Source: Marinobacterium nitratireducens (GTDB taxonomy: Bacteria; Pseudomonadota; Gammaproteobacteria; Pseudomonadales; Balneatricaceae). Taken from it: a stretch of 64,000 nt of DNA. This document shows positions 1 through 8,860 of this stretch, piece after piece. Where the stretch lies: positions 62,001-126,000 of the forward strand of contig NZ_BMLT01000005.1 in NCBI RefSeq assembly GCF_014645375.1. Reading direction: 5' to 3'. The translations under genes and the position numbers were made by a program. The notes under the pieces were generated by a model. It worked only from the letters and a program-made list of their open reading frames with translations. It ran no database searches and was not told where the DNA came from. The stretch's first letter is position 1. Each line of letters opens with the position of its first letter.

Positions 1-64
1 TACCGACGACAAGCAGTTCCGTTTCCAGCCCCTCGATGGCGCCGCTGAGTATTTCAAAATCCAT
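1..64 (-). CDS. N-terminus of an M17 leucyl-aminopeptidase-like protein (partial)
   Basis: Only the first 21 codons are in the window; the gene runs off the left edge. The peptide begins MDFEILSGAIEG and ends LLVVG. It lines up without gaps with the start of PepA-type aminopeptidases as I remember them: M-x-F at the start, SG at 7-8, VVG at 19-21. A cytosolic peptidase divergent from an oligopeptide-type OPT transporter makes sense, and both would share the 171-bp region with the candidate IclR operator. The match is short, so the family is tentative. Confidence 0.45.
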   Translation of the reverse strand, partial: MDFEILSGAIEGLETELLVVG

Positions 65-179
65 GGTCGCTCCAGACAAAGACTCGTTGTGTTTTCAGGA
101 TTGCTGCATTGCCTCGGCCCGGTCAGCCGCACCTCACAGAGCAAAGTGGATGCGAAAGACTTGACGTTGGCGGCAATAT

Positions 180-205
180 TGTTGCATATTTTAGAACCTT
201 GTTCC
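180..205. promoter_or_regulatory. Candidate IclR operator/leader upstream of OPT gene
   Basis: TGTTGCATATT is followed by a degenerate second half (TAGAACC) and GTTCC. The same block occurs at 5010-5035 with a perfect palindrome. From GTTGCATATT to the downstream ATG both leaders are exactly 55 nt, with GGA/TCCAC shared just before the start. The site lies between the divergent peptidase-like and OPT genes. Assignment to the IclR regulator at 3938-4711 is inference from proximity and symmetry. Confidence 0.5.
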
Positions 206-235
206 GATATTTAACAACAATAAACGGAGTCCACT

Positions 236-1903
236 ATGCTTAAAACGTATCGATCATGGATACGCTCGCCGGGAGGATCCAACTGCATGAGCTACGACGA
301 CACACTGGCGGCGCCCGAGGGCACCGCGCAGAATGGCAGTCATCCTCGCGCGCTCGCCCTCAACAACCTTGTGCTGACCGTGATGCTCAGCATTGCCGGC
401 GCCATCATCGGCATTCAGCTGCTGGCAAGCCTGGGGATCACCCCCAGCACCTCGCTGATCGGTGCGCTCGCCGCAATGGCGCTGGCACGCATTCCGCTGA
501 GCATCTTCCGTGGCTATCGCTCGATACACGCGCAGAACCTGGCGCAGACCAGTATCTCGTCCGCCACCTTCGGCGCGGCCAATACGCTGTTCCTGCCAAT
601 AGGCATTCCCTACCTGTTCGGTATGCCCGAGATGGTTCAGCCCATGCTGGTTGGCGTGGCGATGGCGCTGCTGCTGGACGCCTGGCTGCTCTACCGCATG
701 TTCGACACACCGGCCTTCCCGGCCAAAAACCCCTGGCCTCCGGGCGTGGCGTCGGCCATGGCGATCAGGGCGGGTGACACCGGCGGCAGGCAGGCCAGGA
801 TCCTGCTGGGCGGGCTCGCGGTCGGCGTGGCAGGGGCGGTGTTCAAGCTGCCGATGTCCGCCTTTGGCGTGGCCCTGCTGGCCGGGCTCAGTTCGATGAT
901 TGCCTTTGCCACCGGCCTGATGATCCGCGGTTATTCGCTGCCGCTGCTGGATCTGGATATTGCCGCCATGTATATCCCGCATGGCATGATGATCGGCGCG
1001 GGCCTGGTGGCCCTGGCGCAGGTCGGCCGCGTGATTCTGAAACGCCAGCGCGAAGCCAGAGCCGCGGACACACCGACAGAAGCGGCCGGCGCCAGACGGC
1101 TCGGTCGCGCGCTCGGCGCCGGCGGTATCGGCTACCTGGTGATCTCGCTGTTCCTGGCCGTGGGCACGGGTATCTATACCGAGATGTCCATTGGTATGCT
1201 GCTGGCGTTCGTGCTGTTCGCGACTGCCGCCGCCTTCGTGCACGAACTGATCGTCGGCATCGCCGCCATGCACTCCGGCTGGTTCCCCGCCTTTGCGGTA
1301 GCGCTGATTACCCTGATCCTCGGCATCATTATCGGCTTTCCGCCCGAGGCACTGGTGGTCATCGCGGGCTTCTCGGCAGCCACCGGCCCCGCTTTCGCCG
1401 ATATGGGTTATGACCTCAAGACCGGCTACATGCTGCGCGGTGAAGGCGCGGATCCCGCCTTCGAGCTGGAAGGCCGCCGTCAACAGCTGATCGCCGGCAT
1501 GATCGGTTTCGTCTGCGCCATCGCGGTCGTCCTGCTGTCCTACCAGACTTTCTTCGACAGAGGGCAGACGGCGCCGATCAACGCCGCCTACGTCGCAGCC
1601 ATCAACGCCGGCATGTCGATGGACACCGCGATCAACCTGGCGCTCTGGGCCATTCCCGGTGCGCTGCTGCAGTTAATCGGCGGCTCGGGCCGGCAGCTCG
1701 GCATACTGTTCGCGACCGGTCTGCTGATCAATTTCCCACCGGCCGGCTGGATGGTCGCGCTGGGCGTCATCTGCCGTCTGGTTTTCCTGCGGGTGACAGG
1801 CACGGATACACGCGACCGCCTGGAGGTCTTTGCCGGCGGCGTGATCGCCGGCGACGCGCTCTACTCCTTCTTCTCGAGCGGCTTCAGATCCCTGAGCAAA
1901 TAG
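236..1903 (+). CDS. OPT/YSL-family oligopeptide transporter
   Basis: Polytopic inner-membrane protein of about 555 residues, almost entirely hydrophobic segments with short polar loops. Family signs are the FRGYRSIHAQNLAQT stretch near residues 91-105, FLPIGIPYLFG near 119-129 and NPWPPG at 165-170, as in OPT transporters that import small peptides or metal chelates by proton symport. Two starts are plausible. ATG 236 has GGAG six bases upstream and a leader matching the one at 5011-5066, so I chose it. ATG 287 has GGAGG ten bases upstream and would give a 538-residue protein. It is followed by DUF917 and AroM genes on the same strand, and substrate uptake for that cluster is the likely role. 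Confidence 0.88.
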   Translation: MLKTYRSWIRSPGGSNCMSYDDTLAAPEGTAQNGSHPRALALNNLVLTVMLSIAGAIIGIQLLASLGITPSTSLIGALAAMALARIPLSIFRGYRSIHAQNLAQTSISSATFGAANTLFLPIGIPYLFGMPEMVQPMLVGVAMALLLDAWLLYRMFDTPAFPAKNPWPPGVASAMAIRAGDTGGRQARILLGGLAVGVAGAVFKLPMSAFGVALLAGLSSMIAFATGLMIRGYSLPLLDLDIAAMYIPHGMMIGAGLVALAQVGRVILKRQREARAADTPTEAAGARRLGRALGAGGIGYLVISLFLAVGTGIYTEMSIGMLLAFVLFATAAAFVHELIVGIAAMHSGWFPAFAVALITLILGIIIGFPPEALVVIAGFSAATGPAFADMGYDLKTGYMLRGEGADPAFELEGRRQQLIAGMIGFVCAIAVVLLSYQTFFDRGQTAPINAAYVAAINAGMSMDTAINLALWAIPGALLQLIGGSGRQLGILFATGLLINFPPAGWMVALGVICRLVFLRVTGTDTRDRLEVFAGGVIAGDALYSFFSSGFRSLSK

Positions 1904-1945
1904 ACAACCTGCGAATATTTCCGATTGCGGCTCTGGTCTGCCACG

Positions 1946-1979
1946 CAGGCCAAATGGAACCTGCTCGCAGGTTCCACCG
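1946..1979 (+). repeat. Partial copy of dispersed repeat (GGCCAAATGG...AGGTTCC)
   Basis: Stretch between the OPT and DUF917 genes resembling the right half of the 55-bp dispersed repeat at 45486-45540: CCAAATGG, then CTGCTCGCAGGTTCC. It is shorter and more diverged than the other copies. Confidence 0.4.
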
Positions 1980-2009
1980 AGCCGCCCATTATTTTTGGAG
2001 ACAGTACTG

Positions 2010-3119
2010 ATGAAACGCGAATTAACGGCCAATGATCTGGAAGCTGCAGTTCTGGGTGGGGCAATACTCGGCGGCGGAGGCGGCGGCTTTATCGACGCGG
2101 GCATGCGTGAAGCGCAGCTGGCCCTGCAGGTGGGCACGCCGCAGCTCTGGAGCGTCGACGAGTTCGATCCACAGGATCTCTCGGTGACCGTCGCGCTGGT
2201 CGGCGCTCCGGCTGCCCCCTTCCCCTTCCTGCAGCCGCGACACCACCTCCGCACGCTGGAGCTGTTGCAGCGCGAACTGCCGCAGGGCCAGCGGCTTGCC
2301 GCGATCAACACCAATGAGAACGGCGCCCAGACAACGATCAATGGCTGGTTCCATTCGGCGCTGAGCGGACTCCCGGTGATCGATCTCGCCTGCAACGGGC
2401 GCGCCCACCCGTCCAGCCTGATGGGTGCCCTTGGTTTGCATACGGAACCCGACTATCGCTCCCTGCAGGGGTATGCCGGTGGAGCATCCGAACGCTATGT
2501 CGAAGGCGTGACCAGCGGCCGTCTCGCGGCCACTTCGGGCGTGGTGCGCCGTGCCTCGATCGACGCCGGCGGCCTGGTGGCGGTGGCGCGCAACCCGGTG
2601 ACCGTGGAGTACGCGCAGAATCACGGCGCGCCGGGCGCTATCAGTTTCGCCATCGAGTTGGGGCAGCGCTATCTGGAGGGCGGTATGCACGCCGCGGCGC
2701 GCCAGCTGAACGGCGAGATCATTGCGACCGGCACAGTACGTCGCTATCGCTGCGAGCAGCGCGACGGCCTCGATGTCGGCCTGGTCGAACTCGATGACGC
2801 CGCCGGCACCGTCCTGCACTTCGTCAACGAATACATGGTGACCGAACAGCAGGGTAAGCAGGTCAACCGCTTCCCCGACCTGATCATGACCTTCGACGAG
2901 AACGAGCGTCCGCTGGTGTCGGCGCATGTCCGCGAGGGTGACAGGATCAGCGTGCTGCACGCGCAGGGATCCGCCCTGCAGTTGTCCCGCACCATGTTCA
3001 TGCCGGACCTGTACCAGCCGCTGGAGCAGGCCATCGGGCGACAGTTCGCCCCGGAACAGCCCTTTACGTCGCCCCCAAGTGCAACGCACCGGGCTGTTGC
3101 GAGCGCCATCGGCCGGTAA
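2010..3119 (+). CDS. DUF917 family protein
   Basis: 369 residues. The N-terminus LGGAILGGGGGGF (about 16-28) is the glycine-rich signature of DUF917, a family often found beside hydantoinase and amidase genes; its reaction is not established. INTNENGAQTT and the LACNGRAHPSS segment also fit the family. ATG 2010 was preferred over an in-frame TTG at 1995 because GGAG at 1997-2000 is well spaced before it. It follows the OPT transporter by about 105 bp and precedes AroM, so the three probably form one unit for uptake and breakdown of a peptide-like or cyclic amide compound (inference). Confidence 0.85.
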   Translation: MKRELTANDLEAAVLGGAILGGGGGGFIDAGMREAQLALQVGTPQLWSVDEFDPQDLSVTVALVGAPAAPFPFLQPRHHLRTLELLQRELPQGQRLAAINTNENGAQTTINGWFHSALSGLPVIDLACNGRAHPSSLMGALGLHTEPDYRSLQGYAGGASERYVEGVTSGRLAATSGVVRRASIDAGGLVAVARNPVTVEYAQNHGAPGAISFAIELGQRYLEGGMHAAARQLNGEIIATGTVRRYRCEQRDGLDVGLVELDDAAGTVLHFVNEYMVTEQQGKQVNRFPDLIMTFDENERPLVSAHVREGDRISVLHAQGSALQLSRTMFMPDLYQPLEQAIGRQFAPEQPFTSPPSATHRAVASAIGR

Positions 3120-3145
3120 CCGGACTCAAGCTGCCCAGGCCATGC

Positions 3146-3171
3146 GGTTGAACACCGGCCGGTGTTCAACC
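3146..3171. promoter_or_regulatory. Perfect 26-bp palindrome between DUF917 and aroM
   Basis: GGTTGAACACCGG followed directly by its exact complement, with no spacer. It lies 26 bp after the DUF917 stop and 70 bp before the AroM start. There is no T run, so a simple terminator is unlikely. It could be a repressor site or a processing hairpin in the operon transcript. Confidence 0.55.
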
Positions 3172-3240
3172 TCGCCTGCGGCGACAGTGACTTTCCACAG
3201 CCCGCCCCGCAACGAATCCTTTTGCTATACGAGCCCCGCA

Positions 3241-3933
3241 ATGCCGAACATCGACTCGAGACACCTGGTGTTTCTGACCATCGGCCAGGCGCCGCGCCAC
3301 GACATGTCGCAAGCGATAGAACGCGAACTGCCGCCTGATCTGGTAATACAGCATGCAGGCGTGCTGGACGGCCTGGACCGTGCCGCCATCAGCCGGCGAT
3401 TTGCCTCATCCGAAGGACGCCCCTGGCTGATCAGCCAGTTGGCAGACGGCGAGACCGTCACGCTCGATGCCGAAGCCATCGAACGGCAGTTGCAGCAGTG
3501 CATCGACGCCATCGATCACGCAGGAACAGATGTCATCGTGCTGCTGTGCACCGGTGAGTTTCCCGCCCTGCGGACGAAGCGTGCCTGGCTGGTCGAGCCC
3601 GATGCCGTCGTCTGCAGCTCGGTCGCAGGTCTGCTGAACGGGACTCAGGCCGGGATAATCGTGCCGTTACCGCAGCAGGTGGCAGAGGCGCGGGCAAAGT
3701 GGCAGCGACTTGAAACACCGCCTCATTTTGCAACCGCTTCCCCCTATTCAGAGGAACCGGACGAACTGCTCGACGCCGCTGCCAGCCTGCAGCGCCAGGG
3801 CGCGCAGGCACTGGTGCTCGACTGCATGGGCTACAGCCCAAGGCACAAGCAGATACTCAAGGACGCTGGCTGCCCGTTACCCGTGCTGGTGGCCTCAAGC
3901 GTCGTGGCCGGCGCCCTGAACGCCTTCCTTTAG
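3241..3933 (+). CDS. aroM: AroM family protein
   Basis: 230 residues. The opening LVFLTIGQAPRHDM matches AroM, a small protein first named from the E. coli aroL-aroM region; its function is unknown, and it resembles the Asp/Glu racemase fold (LLCTGEFP near 100, LDCMGYS near 195). The same frame is open from 2926, but the upstream part overlaps DUF917 and reads as shadow; the ATG at 3241 gives the family-typical start. It is the last gene of the OPT-DUF917-AroM group and converges on the IclR gene four bases after its stop. Confidence 0.85.
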   Translation: MPNIDSRHLVFLTIGQAPRHDMSQAIERELPPDLVIQHAGVLDGLDRAAISRRFASSEGRPWLISQLADGETVTLDAEAIERQLQQCIDAIDHAGTDVIVLLCTGEFPALRTKRAWLVEPDAVVCSSVAGLLNGTQAGIIVPLPQQVAEARAKWQRLETPPHFATASPYSEEPDELLDAAASLQRQGAQALVLDCMGYSPRHKQILKDAGCPLPVLVASSVVAGALNAFL

Positions 3934-3937
3934 CCTG

Positions 3938-4711
3938 CTAAGGCGCGTCGGCAAAATCCAGCCAATACGCATCACCGATGCGCCTGCCAACCTTGAGGGC
4001 CGAGGCACGGACCCGGTGCCCGAACTGGGTGGCCAGCTCGTCGGTCAGGTCCTGTAACGGCAGGGCGATCCCGATACCGTAGATCTGGCGATTACCGCTA
4101 TCGACGACCGCCGCTGAAATGCCGGCGACCTGGGGCACGAACTCGCCGCGTGACTGTGCCCAGCCCTGCGCTCTGATCGTTGCGAGGCGCGCCAGCAGGT
4201 CCTCCCGCGAGCGCGGCGCGTTGCCGTAATCAGCATCGAACCTGGCGTCGACGATCTGCATCACCTCCCGGTCGGTCAGACGGGCCAGAATTGCACGTCC
4301 CATTGAACTTGCGTAGGCCGGCGCCCTTGTACCGACAGGCGAATAAGCCTGCAACACGCGCCCGGTTCCTATGCGCATCTGCACGACCATGGACTCCGCC
4401 CCGTCGAGGACGTTGATATAGCTGGCATAACCGGTTTCCGTCACCAGCGCCTCCAGCTCGTCCTCCAGCAGTGACGCAGCACTGCGCGATGCCCGCAGAT
4501 AATAGGATGCATCCATGATTACCTCGCCGGGCCGATAGGCGCGGGTAACCGGGTCACGCTCCAGAAAACCGAATTCCGCCATCTTGCTGAGGGTCCGCGA
4601 GACCGAACTTTTGGGCCATTCAAGCTCGGTAACGACGTCGGTAACGGTGATGTCGCGCTGCAGGCGCGCCACCAGCTTCAGGACATCCATGGCGTTTTCG
4701 AGTGTACTCAT
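3938..4711 (-). CDS. IclR-family transcriptional regulator
   Basis: 257 residues: N-terminal winged helix (about 1-60, with VVTELEWPKSSVSRTLSKM as recognition region) and C-terminal IclR effector domain (about 80-250, with SSMGRAILA and GISAAVVD). ATG 4711 was chosen over a longer reading to 4864 because the extra residues have no family match. A TGTTGCA half-site at 4718-4724 lies directly before its start and the full palindrome lies at 5010-5028, suggesting autoregulation and control of the OPT-DUF917-AroM operon and possibly the porin (inference). Confidence 0.88.
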   Translation of the reverse strand: MSTLENAMDVLKLVARLQRDITVTDVVTELEWPKSSVSRTLSKMAEFGFLERDPVTRAYRPGEVIMDASYYLRASRSAASLLEDELEALVTETGYASYINVLDGAESMVVQMRIGTGRVLQAYSPVGTRAPAYASSMGRAILARLTDREVMQIVDARFDADYGNAPRSREDLLARLATIRAQGWAQSRGEFVPQVAGISAAVVDSGNRQIYGIGIALPLQDLTDELATQFGHRVRASALKVGRRIGDAYWLDFADAP

Positions 4712-4717
4712 CGTTCT

Positions 4718-4724
4718 TGTTGCA
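4718..4724. promoter_or_regulatory. TGTTGCA half-site before iclR start
   Basis: Same heptamer as the arms of the 5010-5028 palindrome, seven bases upstream of the iclR ATG and overlapping its Shine-Dalgarno region. A single half-site is weak evidence; it would fit autorepression. Confidence 0.3.
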
Positions 4725-5009
4725 TCCTGTTCTCTTGAATCCCGAAGCTCAATCGCCAGCCGACAGGCGGCAGACGCCAACCCGGTAGCCGAATGTTCCG
4801 TCTCATAGGACAGCGATCCAGTATTTAACCATAAAAACAGGCACCTGCGGCGCAACGACGCCACTGGCTTCCGAGCTTCTCGACCTACAGGGGCAAAAGT
4901 TCGGGCCGCCAGGCCCGGTCATAGCGTCCCTCACCGGAATGCCCGTCCGCTCATCCTTCACCGATATGCACCGAAAGCACGTCGTAACGCTTGACGCCTG
5001 CGCAATACA

Positions 5010-5035
5010 TGTTGCATATTGTGCAACACGGTTCC
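5010..5035. promoter_or_regulatory. Candidate IclR operator: TGTTGCA-N5-TGCAACA palindrome
   Basis: Arms at 5010-5016 and 5022-5028 are perfect 7-bp inverted repeats, followed by GTTCC. The block aligns gap-free with 180-205 and both are 55 nt from a start codon. It sits about 300 bp upstream of the divergent iclR start, as is usual for IclR-type operators. Confidence 0.6.
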
Positions 5036-5065
5036 ACTTAATGATAACAGCAAACAGGATCCACC

Positions 5066-5149
5066 ATGCACAAGGCACTACTACTCCGGAGTCAACGCGG
5101 TCGTGGCGGTCTAGGTATCGACGGGTGGATGCCCGAGGGCATGCGTTAA
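5066..5149 (+). pseudogene. 27-codon remnant ORF behind a functional-looking leader
   Basis: ATG 5066 has an RBS-like AGGA and a leader equivalent to that of the OPT gene, but the frame ends after 27 codons (MHKALLLRSQ...MPEGMR). No family is recognisable. The best reading is a gene whose body was deleted, leaving promoter, start and tail; a true small peptide is the alternative. The rest of 4712-5399 is AT-rich and has no other gene. Confidence 0.35.
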
Positions 5150-5399
5150 CGAAAATATCCACAATCTTTGAAAACATAATCAAGGCCCATTATCAGGCCT
5201 TTTATGCTTTGAATATTCAGCACCTTTGATATGGATACAGCCAAAACGAATACGGGAAGTATTCCCGATTAATATTCGTCAGGGCTTTGTCTATTCCTCA
5301 AAGGCGCTGCTGCTAGAGCTTTTTATCTCATGTGCTCACCGGCGCTATAAAAAGCTTCAATTCACTCACTATAAAACTAAATATACAAGGGAACTCCCA

Positions 5400-6368
5400 A
5401 TGAAAAAGGCACTCATCACTCTCGCAGTCACAGGCGCAATGGCGGCATCCATTCCCGCACAGGCCGATGCCACTCTTTACGGCCAGGTGGAAACCCGGCT
5501 CCAGTTTGCAGACGACCAGGATGCGAACCTCTACGTCGACAAGGCCGAAATGGGAGTCAAGGGCGCGGATGCGCTGGAAAACCTGGACGGCGTCGAGGCC
5601 CGCTTCCAGATCGAGTGGAGGTTCGACGGCAATGGGACCGATGCGGATGCCGCTTTTCAAAATTCGGCCGTGGGCGACGTGCAATTGCGCAAGGCCAACG
5701 TCAGCCTGGAAGGCGACTTCGGCATACTCGCCTTGGGCCGGCAGAACAACCTTGGTGCGGCCATCAAGAAGGCCGATATCTTCATGTCATCCAAGGCAAA
5801 AAGCTACACCAACGACCGCTTCGGCAATGCGGCCTACTACGTAACGCCCAAAATGAGTGGCTTCGAGGGATACGCGGGTCTCGTGGTCGATGCCGCGGGG
5901 AGTGACAGGGAAAGCGATATCGATGCCTGGCAGCTGGGCTTCAACTACCGCCTGTCTGCACTGGACCTGTCCGTCGCCTACACCGAAGTGGACGGCAACT
6001 ACACCAACGGCGCTGTCGACCACTCGGCTGGCGAGGACATCGAACTCTGGGGCCTCGGCGTCGCCTACGCCATTGCCGACCTCACGCTTGCCGGTTCGTA
6101 CGAACACCGGGAACAGGGCAGCAGCGAAGATGAAACGCTCTTTATGACGGGAACCTACGCCATCGGAAACTCCGCAATCAAGGCCGGCTACAGCAAGAAC
6201 TACGTCGCAGGCGGTGGCAACAACGATTTCGACACCTACGTTTTCCAGCTCTCGCACGCCCTTGGCAAAAAGGCTGCGGTCAAAGCCGAGTACTCCGTAA
6301 AGGATCCGGACAGCTCCATTATGGATAAGACTGACTACATTACGCTGAGCTATGGCGTCGCATTCTGA
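5400..6368 (+). CDS. Gram-negative general porin
   Basis: 322 residues. A signal peptide of about 22 residues (MKKALITLAVTGAMAASIPAQA, cut after AQA) is followed by ATLYGQVETRLQFAD, then alternating beta-strand patterns, many acidic loops, and a C-terminal LSYGVAF ending in aromatic Phe, as recognised by the BAM machinery. ATG 5400 follows AAGGGA; upstream in-frame sequence is intergenic. It forms outer-membrane channels for small solutes. Placement next to IclR and the lactonase suggests use with a specific catabolic substrate, but this cannot be shown. Confidence 0.92.
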   Translation: MKKALITLAVTGAMAASIPAQADATLYGQVETRLQFADDQDANLYVDKAEMGVKGADALENLDGVEARFQIEWRFDGNGTDADAAFQNSAVGDVQLRKANVSLEGDFGILALGRQNNLGAAIKKADIFMSSKAKSYTNDRFGNAAYYVTPKMSGFEGYAGLVVDAAGSDRESDIDAWQLGFNYRLSALDLSVAYTEVDGNYTNGAVDHSAGEDIELWGLGVAYAIADLTLAGSYEHREQGSSEDETLFMTGTYAIGNSAIKAGYSKNYVAGGGNNDFDTYVFQLSHALGKKAAVKAEYSVKDPDSSIMDKTDYITLSYGVAF

Positions 6369-6574
6369 TTTTTATCCGAACATCCACTCCCGGCCAGTGC
6401 AAAAAATCCGATATTCCCCGGCGGTATAAAAACTAAAGACAGCGATCTTCTTTATGAAGCACTGCCTCTTTTAAAGTTGAGAGAATATATCTCAACCCAG
6501 GGCCCTTTTGCGCTTGAAAAACAGCCCTTTCATTTATTGGAAAGGGTGCTGCAAGCAATAGCCCCTTCCCTTCA

Positions 6575-6608
6575 CAGCGACGGCGGAAAGCCGCCGTCGC
6601 TGTTCTTT
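6575..6608 (+). terminator. Rho-independent terminator
   Basis: CAGCGACGGCGG, loop AAAG, then the exact complement, followed by TTCTTTT. Strong 12-bp stem on the + strand about 200 bp after the porin stop. The rest of 6369-6864 holds a diverged dispersed-repeat copy (about 6617-6640) and no gene. Confidence 0.8.
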
Positions 6609-6616
6609 TCCAGCAT

Positions 6617-6640
6617 CCGCAGAGTCCAGATGGGACTTTT
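6617..6640 (+). repeat. Diverged copy of dispersed repeat (CCGCAGAGTCCAGATGGGACTT)
   Basis: Short block matching the centre of the 55-bp repeat at 45486-45540, with substitutions. It lies just after the porin terminator. Confidence 0.4.
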
Positions 6641-6864
6641 TGGCAGCGTCCCTTCAGGCGCTGGAGCAGCACGTCAGCACCGCAGTTGTGCGTGCTATGT
6701 CAAACCTGGCCACATTTGATAAGTAATTGTCTGGATTGCATATTCAAGCAGCCGGCTCTGCTCCGTATGCTGATCGGAACAGCCCTGTTGCCGCGGGCAC
6801 TGCGCATCGCCACGGCAACAGCACGGGCTACTTCGCTTCTTACAAATGAAACAGGATCAGCCCG

Positions 6865-7734
6865 ATGACGGACACGGTAATCAAGGCCGAAGGCATTTAT
6901 TTCGGCGAAGGCCCACGCTGGCACGATGGCCGGCTATGGTTCAGCGACTACTACGACCACGCCATCAAGTCCATGGACGCCGACGGAGACGTTCGGGTCG
7001 AACACCTTATCGATGACGAGCCCTCGGGTCTTGGCTGGTTGCCGGATGGGCGCCTGTTGGTGGTCTCCATGAGCAAGCTCAGTGTCCTGCGGCAGGAAGG
7101 CCGCGGCTTCGTAACCCACGCCGATGTCGCCGCCCACAGCGTTCACCGCTGCAACGATATGTGTGTCGACGCCAGCGGACGCGCCTGGGTCGGCAATTTC
7201 GGTTTCGATCTGGACGCCAGTGTCGAAGCCTATGGTCCCGAAAAGGTCCTGGCCGATCATCCGACCGCCAACCTGGTGCGGATTGACCCGAACGGCAAGG
7301 CAGAGGTCGCAGCCACCGACATGCACTTCCCCAACGGGGCGGTGGTCACGCCGGACGGACGCACGCTGATCGTCGCCGAAACCCTGGCCATGCGTCTGAC
7401 CGCATTCGATATCGAGACGGACGGCACGCTGAGCAACCGCCGCGTCTGGGCGGACCTCGCCAATCGCGTTGCACCGGACGGCATCTGCCTGAACGCCGAT
7501 GGCAATGCCTGGGTCGCCAACCCCCTTGCTGCAGAATGCCTGCTGGTCGCCCCCGGCGGAGAGATTCTCGAATCCATCACCACGACGCAAAAGTGCTTTG
7601 CCTGCGCCTTGGGAGGCGACGACGGTCGCGAGCTGTTCATGTTGACCGCCGAGAACAACGACCACCGGATCGCCTCCAGCCGCCGCACAGGCCGTGTCGA
7701 AGCTGTGCGCATCGCCGTCGGCGCGGCACGCTGA
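6865..7734 (+). CDS. SMP-30/gluconolactonase/LRE-family lactonase
   Basis: 289 residues, a six-bladed beta-propeller family that hydrolyses sugar-acid lactones with one divalent metal. Metal-site motifs are present: EGPRW near residue 16, CNDMCVD near 96, FPNGAVV near 155 and APDGICLNADG near 207. There is no signal peptide, so it is cytosolic. Start ATG 6865 has AGGA ten bases upstream. It is followed by the repeat array and has no same-strand partner close by; the porin 500 bp upstream may share regulation. The exact substrate cannot be told. Confidence 0.88.
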   Translation: MTDTVIKAEGIYFGEGPRWHDGRLWFSDYYDHAIKSMDADGDVRVEHLIDDEPSGLGWLPDGRLLVVSMSKLSVLRQEGRGFVTHADVAAHSVHRCNDMCVDASGRAWVGNFGFDLDASVEAYGPEKVLADHPTANLVRIDPNGKAEVAATDMHFPNGAVVTPDGRTLIVAETLAMRLTAFDIETDGTLSNRRVWADLANRVAPDGICLNADGNAWVANPLAAECLLVAPGGEILESITTTQKCFACALGGDDGRELFMLTAENNDHRIASSRRTGRVEAVRIAVGAAR

Positions 7735-7740
7735 AGACCA

Positions 7741-8845
7741 AAGCCGCCGCTGCGATACGGTGACTCCGCGATCCCCCGTAGGACCCCGGTCTCCGGGCGA
7801 AGCCGCCCGGCGCCATGCCAAACCCATTTCGCGGCGGGGCGCCGCTCCTACGCTACGGTGATTCCGCGATCCCCGTAGGAGCCCGGTCTCCGGGCGAAGC
7901 CGCCCGGCGCCATACCAAACCCATTTCGCGGCGAGGCGCCGCTCCTACGCTACGGTGGCTCCGCGGTCCCCGTAGGAGCCCGGTCTCCGGGCGAATGCTT
8001 GGTGCACCGTGCCGTATCGCCCACGGAGTGGGCTCCTACAACGTACAGAAAATTTCGCGGCGAGGAAGTGCACGTACGATCGGGCACGCCGCTTCTCCTA
8101 CAATGCGGCGTTTCCCCGGTCTCCGGGCGAAGCCGCCCGGCACCATGCCAAACCCATTTCGCGGCGGGGCGCCGCTCCTACGCTACGGTGATTCCGCGAT
8201 CCCCGTAGGAGCCCGGTCTCCGGGCGAAGCCTCCCGGCGCCATGCCGAACCCATTTCGCGGCGGGGCGCCGCTCCTACGCTACGGTGGCTCCGCGGTCTC
8301 CGGGCGAATGCTTTGTGCACCGTGCCGTATCGCCCACGGAGTGGGCTCCTACAAAGTACAGAAAATTTCGCGGCGAGGAAGTGCACGTACGATCGGGCAC
8401 GCCGCTTCTCCTACAATGCGGCGTTCCCCCGGTCTCCGGGCGAAGCCTCCCGGCACCATGCCAAACCCATTTCGCGGCGGGGCGCCGCTCCTACGCTACG
8501 GTGGCTCCGCGGTCCGCGTAGGAGCCCGGTCTCCGGGCGAAGCCTCCCGGCGCCATGCCAAACCCATTTCGCGGCGGGGCGCCGCTCCTACGCTACGGTG
8601 ATTCAGCGCTCTCCGTAGGAGCCCGGTCTCCGGGCGATGCCTCCCGGCGCCATGCCAAACCCATTTCGCGGCGGGGCGCTGCTCCTACGCTACGGTGATT
8701 CCGCGTTCCCCGTAGGAGCCCGGTCTCCGGGCGAATGCTTTGTGCACCGTGCCATATCGCCCACGGAGTGGGCTCCTACAAAGTACAGAAAACTTCGCGG
8801 CGAGGAAGTGCCCGTACGATTGGGTACGCTTCTTCTACGAGAAGC
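7741..8845. repeat. Composite REP-like array of 97-, 136- and 80-bp units
   Basis: Ten copies of GGTCTCCGGGCGA end at 7800, 7897, 7994, 8130, 8227, 8307, 8443, 8540, 8637 and 8734. Spacings are thus 97, 97, 136, 97, 80, 136, 97, 97 and 97 bp. The 97-bp unit contains GTAGGAGC and GCTCCTAC as inverted ends plus GC-rich stems (CGCGGCGGGGCGCCGC). The 136-bp unit replaces the centre with a block containing CGCCCACGGAGTGGGC and a second stem. The array fills the space between the convergent lactonase and arsJ genes. Open frames across it result from the repeat being read in three frames and are not genes. Confidence 0.9.
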
Positions 8846-8860
8846 GGTCAATGCCGGCGG

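Noticed and set aside
7815-8618. 267-codon open frame across the repeat array (+)
   Set aside because: 97-bp units are not a multiple of three, so the protein repeats the same DNA in rotating frames; no RBS and no family.
7741-8845. CRISPR array
   Set aside because: Units lack unique spacers of constant size; the variable parts are themselves repeated, and no cas genes are present.
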